A DNA stretch of 64,000 nucleotides from positions 496,001 through 560,000 of the forward strand of contig NW_027476159.1 of assembly GCF_051020955.1 (NCBI RefSeq), given 5' to 3'. The translations under genes were made by a program, and so were the position numbers. Positions within the stretch are counted from its first letter, which is position 1. Each line of letters starts with the position of its first letter. The notes below the pieces were generated by a model. That model saw only the letters and a program-made list of their open reading frames with translations. It ran no database searches and was not told where the DNA came from. Source of the DNA: Megalopta genalis (lineage: Eukaryota > Arthropoda > Insecta > Hymenoptera > Halictidae). Positions 36,583 through 47,434 of the stretch are shown here, piece after piece.

Positions 36583-39092
36583 AAGAAACTAAGAAACTAA
36601 GAAACTAAGAAACTAAGAAACTAAGAAACTAAGAAACGAACAAACTGACAAACTGACAAACTGGCAAACTAAGAAACTAAGAAACTAACAAACTAAGAAA
36701 CTTAGAAACTAAGAAACTAAGAAACTAAGAAACTAAGAAACTAAGAAACTTAGAAACTGAGAAATTAAGAAACTAAGAAACTAAGAAACTAAGAAACTAA
36801 GAAACTGAGAAACTGAGAAACTGAGAAACTGAGAAACTGAGAAACTGAGAAACTGAGAAACTGAGAAACTGAGAAACTGAGAAACTGAGAAACTGAGAAA
36901 CTGAGAAACTGAGAAACTGAGAAACTGAGAATCTGAGAAACTAAGAAACTAAGAAACTAAGAAACTAAGAAACTAAGAAACTAAGAAACTAAGAAACTAA
37001 GAAACTAAGAAACTAAGAAACTAAGAAACTAAGAAACTAAGAAACTAAGAAACTAAGAAACTAAGAAACTAGGAAACTAGGAAACTAGGAAACTAAGAAA
37101 CTAAGAAACTAAGAAACCAAGAAACTAAGAAACTAAGAAATTAAGAAACTAAGAAACTAGGAAACTGAGAAATTAAGAAACTAAGAAACTAAGAAACGTA
37201 CAAACTGACAAACTGACAAAATGACAAACTGACAAACTGACAAACTAAGAAACTAAGAAACTAAGAGACTGAGAAACTAAGAGACTGAGAAACTGAGAAA
37301 CTAAGAAACGAACAAACTGACAAACTAAGAAACTAAGAAAATAAGAAACTAAGAACCTAAGTAACTAAGAAACGAACAAACTGACAAACTTACAAACTGA
37401 CAAACTAAGAAACTAAGAAACTAAGAAACTAAGAAACTAAGAAACTAAGAAACTAAGAAACTAAGATACGAACAAACTGACAAACTGACAAACTGACAAA
37501 CTAAGAAAATAAGAAACTAAGAAACTAAGAAACGAACAAACTGACAAACTGACAAACTGACAAACTAAGAAACTAAGAAACTAAGAAACTAAGAAACTAA
37601 GAAACTAAGAAACTAAGAAACTAAGAAACGAACAAACTGACAAACTAAGAAACGAACAAACTGACAAACTAAGAAACTAAGAAACTAAGAAACTAAGAAA
37701 CTAAGAAACTAAGAAACTAAGAAACTGAGAAACTGAGAAACTGAGAACCTGTGAACCTGAGAACCTGAGAAACTGAGAAACTGAGAAACTAAGAAACTAA
37801 GAAACTAAGAAACTAAGAAACTAAGAAACTAAGAAACTAAGAAACTAAGAAACTAAGAAACTAAGAAACTAAGAAACTAAGAAACTAAGAAACTAAGAAA
37901 CTAAGAAACTAAGAAACTAAGAAACTAAGAAACTAAGAAACTAAGAAACTAAGAAACTAAGAAACTATGAAACTAAGAAACTAAGAAAATAAGAAACTAA
38001 GAAAGTAAGAAACTAAGAAACTAAGAAACTGAGAAACTGAGAAACTGAGAAACTGAGAAACTGAGAAACTGAGAAACTGAGAAACTAAGAAACTAAGAAA
38101 CTTAGAAACTGAGAAACTGAGAAACTGAGAAACTGAGAAACTGAGATACTGAGAACCTGAAAACCTGAGAACCTGAGAAACTGAGAAACTGAGAAACTAA
38201 GAAACTAAGAAACTAAGAAACTAAGAAACTAAGAAACTAAGAAACTAAGAAACTAAGAAACTAAGAAACTAAGAAACTAAGAAACTAAGAAACTACGAAA
38301 CTAAAAAACTAAGAAACTAAGAAACTAAGAAACTAAGAAACTAAGAAACTAAGAAACTAAGAAACTAAGAAACTAAGAAACTAAGAAACTAAGAAACTAA
38401 GAAACTAAGAGACTAAGAAACAAAGCAACTAAAAAACTAAGAAACGAACGAACTGACAAACTAAGAAACTAAGAAACTAAGAAACTAAGAAACTAAGAAA
38501 CTAAGAAACTAAGAAACTAAGAAACTAAGAAACTAAGAAACTAAGAAACTAAGAAACTAAGAAACTAACAATCTAAGAAACTAAGAAACTAAGAAACTAA
38601 GACACTAAGAAACTAAGAAACTAAGAAACTAAGAAACTAAGAAACTAAGAAACTAAGAAACTAAGAAACTAAGAAACTAAGAAACTAAGAAACTAAGAAA
38701 CTAAGAAACTAAGAAACGAACAAACTGACAAACTGACAAACTGACAAACTAAGAAACTAAGAAACTAAGAAACTACGAAACTAGGAAACTAAGAAACTAA
38801 GAAACTAAGAAACTAAGAAACTAAGAAACTAAGAAACTAAGAAACTATGAAACTAAGAAACTAAGAAACTAAGAAACTAAGAAACTAAGAAACTAAGAAA
38901 CTAAGAAACTAAGAAACTAAGAAACTAAGAAACTAAGAAACTAAGAAACTAAGAAACTAAGAAACTAAGAAACTAAAAAACTAAGAAACTAAGAAACTAA
39001 GAAACTAAGAAACTAAGAAACTAAGAAACTAAGAAACTAAGAAACTAAGAAACTAAGAAACTAAGAAACTAAGAAACTAAGAAACTAAGAAA

Positions 39093-39640
39093 CGAAGAAA
39101 CTACGAAACTTATAAACTAAGAAACTAAGAAACTAAGAAACTAAGAAACTAAGAAACTAAGAAACTAAGCAACTAAGCAACTAAGAAACTAAGAAACTAA
39201 GAAACTAAGAAACTAAGAAACTAAGAAACTAAGACACTAAGAAACTAAGAAACTAAGAATCTAAGAAACTAAGAAACTAAGAGACTGAGAAACTGAGAAA
39301 CTAAGAAACGAACAAACTGACAAACTAAGAAACTAAGAAACTAAGAAACTAAGAAACTAAGAAACTAAGAAACTAAGAAACTAAGAAACTAAGAAACTAA
39401 GAAACTAAGAAACTAAGAAACTAAGAAACTAAGAAACTAAGAAACTAAGAAACTAAGAAACTAAGAAACTAAGAAACTAAGAAACTAAGAAAATAAGAAA
39501 CTAAGAAACTAAGAAACTAAGAAACTAAGAAACTAAGAAACTAAGAAACTAAGAAACTAAGAAACTAAGAAACTAAGAAACTAAGAAACTAAGAAACTAA
39601 GAAACTACGAACCGAACAAACTGACAAACTGACAAACTGA
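39093..39640. repeat. 2.68-kb HOR, copy 1 (partner 41,781-42,320)
   Basis: Marker order: CGAAG, TACG, TTATAAAC, two AAGCAAC, GACAC, AATC, GAGAC-TGAG, CGAAC with one TGAC, a long pure run, AAAATAAG, a pure run, ACGAACC head with TGAC units. The stepwise fall in offset (2,688, 2,680, 2,672) shows loss of single whole units in the right copy. Confidence 0.88.
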
Positions 39641-41780
39641 CAAACTAAGAAACTAAGAAACTAAGAAACTAAGAAACTAAGAAACGAACAAACTGACAAA
39701 CTGACAAACTGACAAACTAAGAAACTAAGAAACTAAGAAACTAAGAAACTTAGAAACTAAGAAACTAAGAAACTAAGAAACCAAGAAACTAAGAAACTAA
39801 GAAACTAAGAAACTGAGAAACTGAGAAACTGAGAAACTGAGAAACTGAGAAACCGAGAAACTGAGAAACTGAGAAACTGAGAAACTGAGAAACTGAGAAA
39901 CCGAGAAACTAAGAAACTAAGAAACTAAGAAACGAACAAACTGACAAACTGACAAACTATGAAACTAAGAAACGCACAAACTGACAAACTAAGAAACTAA
40001 GAAACTAAGAAACTAAGAAACTAAGACACGAACAAACTGACAAACTAAGAAACGAACAAACTGACAAACTAAGAAACTAAGAAACTAAGAAACTAAGAAA
40101 CTGAGAAACTGAGAAACTGAGAAACTGAGAAACTGAGAAACTGAGAAACTGAGAAACTGAGAAACTAAGAAACTAAGAAACTTAGAAACTAAGAAACTAA
40201 GAAACTAAGAAACTAACAATCTAAGAAACTAAGAAACTAAGAAACTAAGAAACTAAGAAACTAAGAAACTAAGAAACTAAGAAACTAAGAAACTAAGAAA
40301 CTAAGAAACTAAGAAACTAAGAAACTAAGAAACTAAGAAACTAAGAAACAAAGAAACTAAGAAACTAAGAAACTAAGAAACTAAGAAACTAAGAAACTAA
40401 GAAACTAAGAAACTAAGAAACTAAGAAACTAAGAAACTAAGGAACTAAGAAACTAAGAAACTAAGAAACTAAGAAACTAAGAAACTAAGAAACTAAGAAA
40501 CTAAGAAACTAAGAAACTAAGAAACTTAGAAACTAAGAAACTAAGAAACTAAGAAACTAACAATCTAAGAAACTAAGAAACTAAGAAACTAGGAAACTAA
40601 GAAACTAAGAAACTAAGAAACTAAGAAACTAAGAAACTAAGAAACTAAGAAACTAAGAAACTAAGAAACTAAGAAACTAAGAAACTAAGAAACTAAGAAA
40701 CTAAGAAACTAAGAAACTAAGAAACTAAGAAACTAAGAAACTAAGAAACTAAGAAACTAAGAAACTAAGAAACTAAGAAACTAAGAAACTAAGAAACTAA
40801 GAAACTAAGAAACTAAGAAACTAAGAAACTAAGAAACTAAGAAACTAAGAAACTAAGAAACTAAGAAACTAAGAAACTAAGAAACTGAGAAACTGAGAAA
40901 CTGAGAAACTGAGAAACTGAGAAACTGAGAAACTGAGAAACTTAGAAACTTAGAAACTGAGAAACTGAGAAACTGAGAAACTGAGAACCTGTGAACCTGA
41001 GAACCTGAGAAACTGAGAAACTGAGAAACTAAGAAACTAAGAAACTAAGAAACTAAGAAACTAAGAAACTAAGAAACTAAGAAACTAAGAAACTGAGAAA
41101 CTGAGAAACTGAGAACCTGTGAACCTGAGAACCTGAGAAACTGAGAAACTGAGAAACTAAGAAACTAAGAAACTAAGAAACTAAGAAACTAAGAAACTAA
41201 GAAACTAAGAAACTAAGAAACTAAGAAACTAAGAAACTAAGAAACTAAGAAACTAAGAAACTAAGAAACTAAGAAACTAAGAAACTAAGAAACTAAGAAA
41301 CTAAGAAACTAAGAAACTAAGAAACTAAGAAACTAAGAAACTAAGAAACTAAGAAACTAAGAAACTAAGAAACTAAAAAACTAAGAAACTAAGAAACTAA
41401 GAAACTAAGAAACTAAGAAACTAAGAAACTAAGAAACTAAGAAACTAAGAAACTAAGAAACTAAGAAACTAAGAAACTAAGAAACTAAGAAACGAAGAAA
41501 CTACGAAACTTATAAACTAAGAAACTAAGAAACTAAGAAACTAAGAAACTAACAATCTAAGAAACTAAGAAACTAAGAAACTAAGAAACTAAGAAACTAA
41601 GAAACTAAGAAACTAAGAAACTAAGAAACTAAGAAACTAAGAAACTAAGAAACTAAGAAACTAAAAAACTAAGAAACTAAGAAACTAAGAAACTAAGAAA
41701 CTAAGAAACTAAGAAACTAAGAAACTAAGAAACTAAGAAACTAAGAAACTAAGAAACTAAGAAACTAAGAAACTAAGAAA

Positions 41781-42320
41781 CGAAGAAACTACGAAACTTA
41801 TAAACTAAGAAACTAAGAAACTAAGAAACTAAGAAACTAAGAAACTAAGCAACTAAGCAACTAAGAAACTAAGAAACTAAGAAACTAAGAAACTAAGAAA
41901 CTAAGAAACTAAGACACTAAGAAACTAAGAAACTAAGAATCTAAGAAACTAAGAAACTAAGAGACTGAGAAACTGAGAAACTAAGAAACGAACAAACTGA
42001 CAAACTAAGAAACTAAGAAACTAAGAAACTAAGAAACTAAGAAACTAAGAAACTAAGAAACTAAGAAACTAAGAAACTAAGAAACTAAGAAACTAAGAAA
42101 CTAAGAAACTAAGAAACTAAGAAACTAAGAAACTAAGAAACTAAGAAACTAAGAAACTAAGAAAATAAGAAACTAAGAAACTAAGAAACTAAGAAACTAA
42201 GAAACTAAGAAACTAAGAAACTAAGAAACTAAGAAACTAAGAAACTAAGAAACTAAGAAACTAAGAAACTAAGAAACTACGAACCGAACAAACTGACAAA
42301 CTGACAAACGGACAAACTAA
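41781..42320. repeat. 2.68-kb HOR, copy 2
   Basis: Same markers as 39,093-39,640. Its final block has a private CGGAC change in the third TGAC unit near 42,309. Confidence 0.88.
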
Positions 42321-42628
42321 GAAACTAAGAAACTAAGAAACTAAGAAACTAAGAAACTAAGAAACTAAGAAACTAAGAAACTGAGAAACTGAGAAACTGA
42401 GAAACTGAGAAACTGAGAAACTGAGAAACTGAGAAACTGAGAAACTGAGAAACTGAGAAACTAAGAAACTAAGAAACTTAGAAACTAAGAAACTAAGAAA
42501 CTAAGCAACTAAGAAACTAAGAAACTAAGAAACTAAGAAACTAAGAAACTAAGAAACTAAGAAACTAAGAAACTAAGAAACTAAGAAACTAAGAAACTAA
42601 GAAACTAAGAAACTAAGAAACTAAGAAA

Positions 42629-42860
42629 CGAACAAACTGACAAACTGACAAACTGACAAACTAAGAAACTAAGAAACTAAGAAACTACGAAACTAAGAAA
42701 CTAAGAAACTAAGAAACTAAGATACTAAGAAACTAAGAAACTATGAAAATAAGAAACTAAGAAACTAAGAAACTAAGAAACTAAGAAACTAAGAAACTAA
42801 GAAACTAAGAAACTAAGAAACTAAGAAACTAAGAAACTAAGAAACTAAGAAACTAAGAAA
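42629..42860. repeat. 232-bp tandem duplication, copy 1
   Basis: A CGAAC three-TGAC block, TACG, GATAC and TATGAAAAT markers are repeated immediately at 42,861-43,092 with a constant 232-bp (29-unit) offset. Confidence 0.88.
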
Positions 42861-45800
42861 CGAACAAACTGACAAACTGACAAACTGACAAACTAAGAAA
42901 CTAAGAAACTAAGAAACTACGAAACTAAGAAACTAAGAAACTAAGAAACTAAGATACTAAGAAACTAAGAAACTATGAAAATAAGAAACTAAGAAACTAA
43001 GAAACTAAGAAACTAAGAAACTAAGAAACTAAGAAACTAAGAAACTAAGAAACTAAGAAACTAAGAAACTAAGAAACTAAGAAACTAAGAAACTAAGAAA
43101 CTAAGAAACTAAGAAACGAACGAACTGACAAACTAAGAAACTAAGAAACTAAGAAACTAAGAAACTAAGAAACTAAGAAACTAAGAAACTAAGAAACTAA
43201 GAAACGAACGAACTGACAAACTAAGAAACTAAGAAACTAAGAAACTAAGAAACTAAGAAACTAAGAAACTAAGAAACTAAGAAACTAAGAAACTAAGAAA
43301 CTAAGAAACTAAGAAACTAAGAAACTAAGAAACTAAGAAACTAAGAAACTAAGAAACTAAGAAACTAAGAAACTAAGAAACTAAGAAACTAAGAAACTAA
43401 GAAACTAAGAAACTAAGAAACTAAGAAACTAAGAAACTAAGAAACTAAGAAACTAAGAAACTAAGAAACTAAGAAACTAAGAAACTAAGAAACTAAGAAA
43501 TTAAGAAACTAAGAAACTAAGAAACTAAGAAACTAAGAAACTAAGAAACTAAGAAACTAAGAAACTAAGAAACTAAGAAACTAAGAAACTAAGAAACTAA
43601 GAAACGAACAAACTGACAAACTGACAAACTGACAAACTAAGAAACTAAGAAACTAAGAAACTACGAAACTAACAAACTAAGAAACTATGAAACTAAGAAA
43701 CTAAGAAACTAAGAAACTAAGAAACTAAGAAACTAAGAAACTAAGAAACTAAGAAACTAAGAAACTAAGAAACTATGAAACTAAGAAACTAAGGAACTAA
43801 GAAACTAAGAAACTAAGAAACTAAGAAACTAAGAAGCTAAGAAACTAAGAAACTAAGAAACTAAGAATCTAAGAAACTAAGAAACTAAGAAACTAAGAAA
43901 CTAAGAAACTAAGAAACTAAGAAACTAAGAAACTAAGAAACTAAGAAACTAAGAAACTAAGAAACTAAGAAACTAAGAAACTAAGAAACTAAGAAACTAA
44001 GAAACTAAGAAACTAAGAAACTCAGGAACTAAGAAACTAAGAAACTAAGAAACTAAGAAACTAAGAAACTAAGAAACTAAGAAACTAAGAAACTAAGAAA
44101 CTAAGAAACTAAGAAACTAAGAAACTAAGAAACTAAGAAACCAAGAAGCTAAGAAACTAAGAAACTAAGAAACTAAGAAACTAAGAAACTAAGAAACTAA
44201 GAAACTAAGAAACTAAGAAACTAAGAAACTAAGAAACTAAGAAACTAAGAAACTAAGAAACTAAGAAACTAAGAAACTAAGAAACTAAGAAACTAAGAAA
44301 CTAAGAAACTAAGAAACTAAGAAACTAAGAAACTAAGAAACTAAGAAACTAAGAAACTAAGAAACTAAGAAACTATGAAACTAAGAAACTAAGAAACGAA
44401 CGAACTGACAAACTAAGAAACTAAGAAACTAAGAAACTAAGAAACTAAGAAACTAAGAAACTAAGAAACTAAGAAACTAAGAAACTAAGAAACTAAGAAA
44501 CTAAGAAACTAAGAAACTAAGAAACTAAGAAACTAAGAAACTAAGAAACTAAGAAACTAAGAAACTAAGAAACTAAGAAACTAAGAAACTAAGAAACTAA
44601 GAAACTAAGAAACTAAGAAACTAAGAAACTAAGAAACTAAGAAACTAAGAAACTAAGAAATTAAGAAACTAAGAAACTAAGAAACTAAGAAACTAAGAAA
44701 CTAAGAAACTAAGAAACTAAGAAACTAAGAAACTAAGAAACTAAGAAACTAAGAAACGAACAAACTGACAAACTGACAAACTGACAAACTAAGAAACTAA
44801 GAAACTAAGAAACTACGAAACTAAGAAACTAAGAAACTATGAAACTAAGAAACTAAGAAACTAAGAAACTAAGAAACTAAGAAACTAAGAAACTAAGAAA
44901 CTAAGAAACTAAGAAACTATGAAACTAAGAAACTAAGGAACTAAGAAACTAAGAAACTAAGAAACTAAGAAACTAAGAAGCTAAGAAGCTAAGAAACTAA
45001 GAAACTGACAAACTAAGAAACTAAGAAACTAAGAAACTAAGAAACTAAGAAACTAAGAAACTAAGAAACTAAGAAACTAAGAAACTAAGAAACTAAGAAA
45101 CTAAGAAACTAAGAAACTAAGAAACTAAGAAACTAAGAAACTAAGAAACTAAGAAACTAAGAAACTAAGAAACTAAGAAACTAAGAAACTAAGAAACTAA
45201 TAAACTAATAAACTAAGAAACTAAGAAACTAAGAAACTAAGAAACTAAGAAACTAAGAAACTAAGAAACGAACAAACTGACAAACTGACAAACTGACAAA
45301 CTAAGAAACTAAGAAACTAAGAAACTAAGAAATTAAGAAAGTAAGAAACTAAGAAACTAGGAAACTAAGAAACTAAGAAACTAAGAAACTAAGAAACTAA
45401 GAAACTAAGAAACTAAGAAACTAAGAAACTAAGAAACTAAGAAACTAAGAAACTAAGAAACTAAGAAACTAAGAAACTAAGAAACTAAGAAACTAAGAAA
45501 CTAAGAAACTAAGAAACTAAGAAACTAAGAAACTAAGAAACTAAGAAACTAAGAAACTAAGAAACTAAGAAACTAAGAAACTAAGAAACTAAGAAACTAA
45601 GAAACTAAGAAACTAAGAAACTAAGAAACTAAGAAACTAAGAAACTAAGAAACTAAGAAACTAAGAAACTAAGAAACTAAGAAATTAAGAAACTAAGAAA
45701 CTAAGAAACTAAGAAACTAAGAAACTAAGAAACTAAGAAACTAAGAAACTAAGAAACTAAGAAACTAAGAAACTAAGAAACTAAGAAACGAACAAACTGA

Positions 45801-46661
45801 CAAACTGACAAACTGACAAACTAAGAAACTAAGAAACTAAGAAACTACGAAACTAAGAAACTAAGAAACTATGAAACTAAGAAACTAAGAAACTAAGAAA
45901 CTAAGAAACTAAGAAACTAAGAAACTAAGAAACTAAGAAACTAAGAAACTAAGAAACTATGAAACTAAGAAACTAAGGAACTAAGAAACTAAGAAACTAA
46001 GAAACTAAGAAACTAAGAAGCTAAGAAACTAAGAAACTAAGAAACTAAGAATCTAAGAAACTAAGAAACTAAGAAACTAAGAAACTAAGAAACTAAGAAA
46101 CTAAGAAACTAAGAAACTAAGAAACTAAGAAACTAAGAAACTAAGAAACTAAGAAACTAAGAAACTAAGAAACTAAGAAACTAAGAAACTCAGGAACTAA
46201 GAAACTAAGAAACTAAGAAACTAAGAAACTAAGAAACTAAGAAACTAAGAAACTAAGAAACTAAGAAACTAAGAAACTAAGAAACTAAGAAACTAAGAAA
46301 CTAAGAAACCAAGAAGCTAAGAAACTAAGAAACTAAGAAACTATGAAAATAAGAAACTAAGAAACTAAGAAACTAAGAAACTAAGAAACTAAGAAACTAA
46401 GAAACTAAGAAACTAAGAAACTAAGAAACTAAGAAACTAAGAAACTAAGAAACTAAGAAACTAAGAAACTAAGAAACTAAGAAACTAAGAAACTAAGAAA
46501 CTAAGAAACTAAGAAACTAAGAAACTAAGAAACTAAGAAACTAAGAAACTAAGAAACTAAGAAACTAAGAAACTAAGAAACTAAGAAACTAAGAAACTAA
46601 GAAACTAAGAAACTAAGAAACTAAGAAACTAAGAAACTAAGAAACTAAGAAACTAAGAAAC

Positions 46662-46860
46662 TAAGAACTAAGAAACTAAGAACTAAGAAACTAAGAAACT
46701 AAGAAACTAAGAAACTAAGAAACGAACGAACTGACAAACTAAGAAACTAAGAAACTAAGAAACTAAGAAACTAAGAAACTAAGAAAGTAAGAAACTAAGA
46801 AACTAAGAAACTAAGAAGAACTAAGAAAACTAAAGAAAAACTAAGAAACTAACTAAGAAA
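46662..46860. other. Scrambled patch, net register shift zero
   Basis: Two 7-bp units (46,662 and 46,677) are followed, between 46,812 and 46,856, by units of 10, 9, 11 and 4 bp. The changes sum to zero, so the register on both sides is the same. No sister HOR copy shows these units. A consensus or alignment error is more likely than six real indels that cancel. Confidence 0.72.
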
Positions 46861-47410
46861 CTAAGAAACTAAGAAACTAAGAAACTAAGAAACTAAGAAA
46901 CGAACAAACTGACAAACTGACAAACTGACAAACTAAGAAACTAAGAAACTAAGAAACTACGAAACTAAGAAACTAAGAAACTATGAAACTAAGAAACTAA
47001 GAAACTAAGAAACTAAGAAACTAAGAAACTAAGAAACTAAGAAACTAAGAAACTAAGAAACTAAGAAACTATGAAACTAAGAAACTAAGGAACTAAGAAA
47101 CTAAGAAACTAAGAAACTAAGAAACTAAGAAGCTAAGAAACTAAGAAACTGACAAACTAAGAAACTAAGAAACTAAGAAACTAAGAAACTAAGAAACTAA
47201 GAAACTAAGAAACTAAGAAACTAAGAAACTAAGAAACTAAGAAACTAAGAAACTAAGAAACTAAGAAACTAAGAAACTAAGAAACTAAGAAACTAAGAAA
47301 CTAAGAAACTAAGAAACTAAGAAACTAAGAAACTAAGAAACTAAGAAACTAAGAAACTAAGAAACTAAGAAACTAAGAAACTAAGAAACTAAGAAACTAA
47401 GAAACTAAGA

Positions 47411-47434
47411 AACTAATAAACTAATAAACTAATA
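47411..47434. repeat. Three TAATAAAC units
   Basis: Three adjacent units have T in place of G, giving overlapping AATAAA hexamers. A two-unit version lies at about 45,199, one HOR copy to the left. The hexamer arises from a single substitution in the monomer, and there is nothing to polyadenylate here. Confidence 0.85.

Larger units (their letters stand above)
33011..38440. repeat. Array segment 9: GAACCTG modules and 4.1-kb HOR
   Basis: CGTAC heads with an AATGAC-containing block at 33,021 and 37,197 start two copies of an HOR that also shares GAGAC repeats, AAAATAAG, a GAACC/AAGTAAC pair (33,259 and 37,355; 4,096 bp) and a GACTTAC block. Between them lie GAACCTG modules, TGAG runs (34,823-35,014; 36,436-36,582; 36,804-36,949) and a tight cluster of four-TGAC blocks at 35,981, 36,093 and 36,189. 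A long, nearly pure stretch covers about 35,160-35,890. Confidence 0.86.
38441..42600. repeat. Array segment 10: 2.68-kb HOR
   Basis: A CGAAG-TACG-TTATAAAC trio lies at 39,093, 41,493 and 41,781. The first and third copies are followed by paired AAGCAAC, GACAC, AATC, GAGAC, AAAATAAG and ACGAACC markers at offsets of 2,688 falling to 2,672 bp. The second and third are a 288-bp (36-unit) tandem duplication. GAACCTG modules at 40,985 and 41,113 are 128 bp apart. Long pure runs fill 40,230-40,560 and 40,600-40,880 with few interruptions. Confidence 0.86.

Noticed and set aside
45199..47434. AATAAA polyadenylation signals in TAATAAAC units
   Set aside because: One G-to-T change in the monomer makes the hexamer. 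There is no transcript unit or other cleavage signal.
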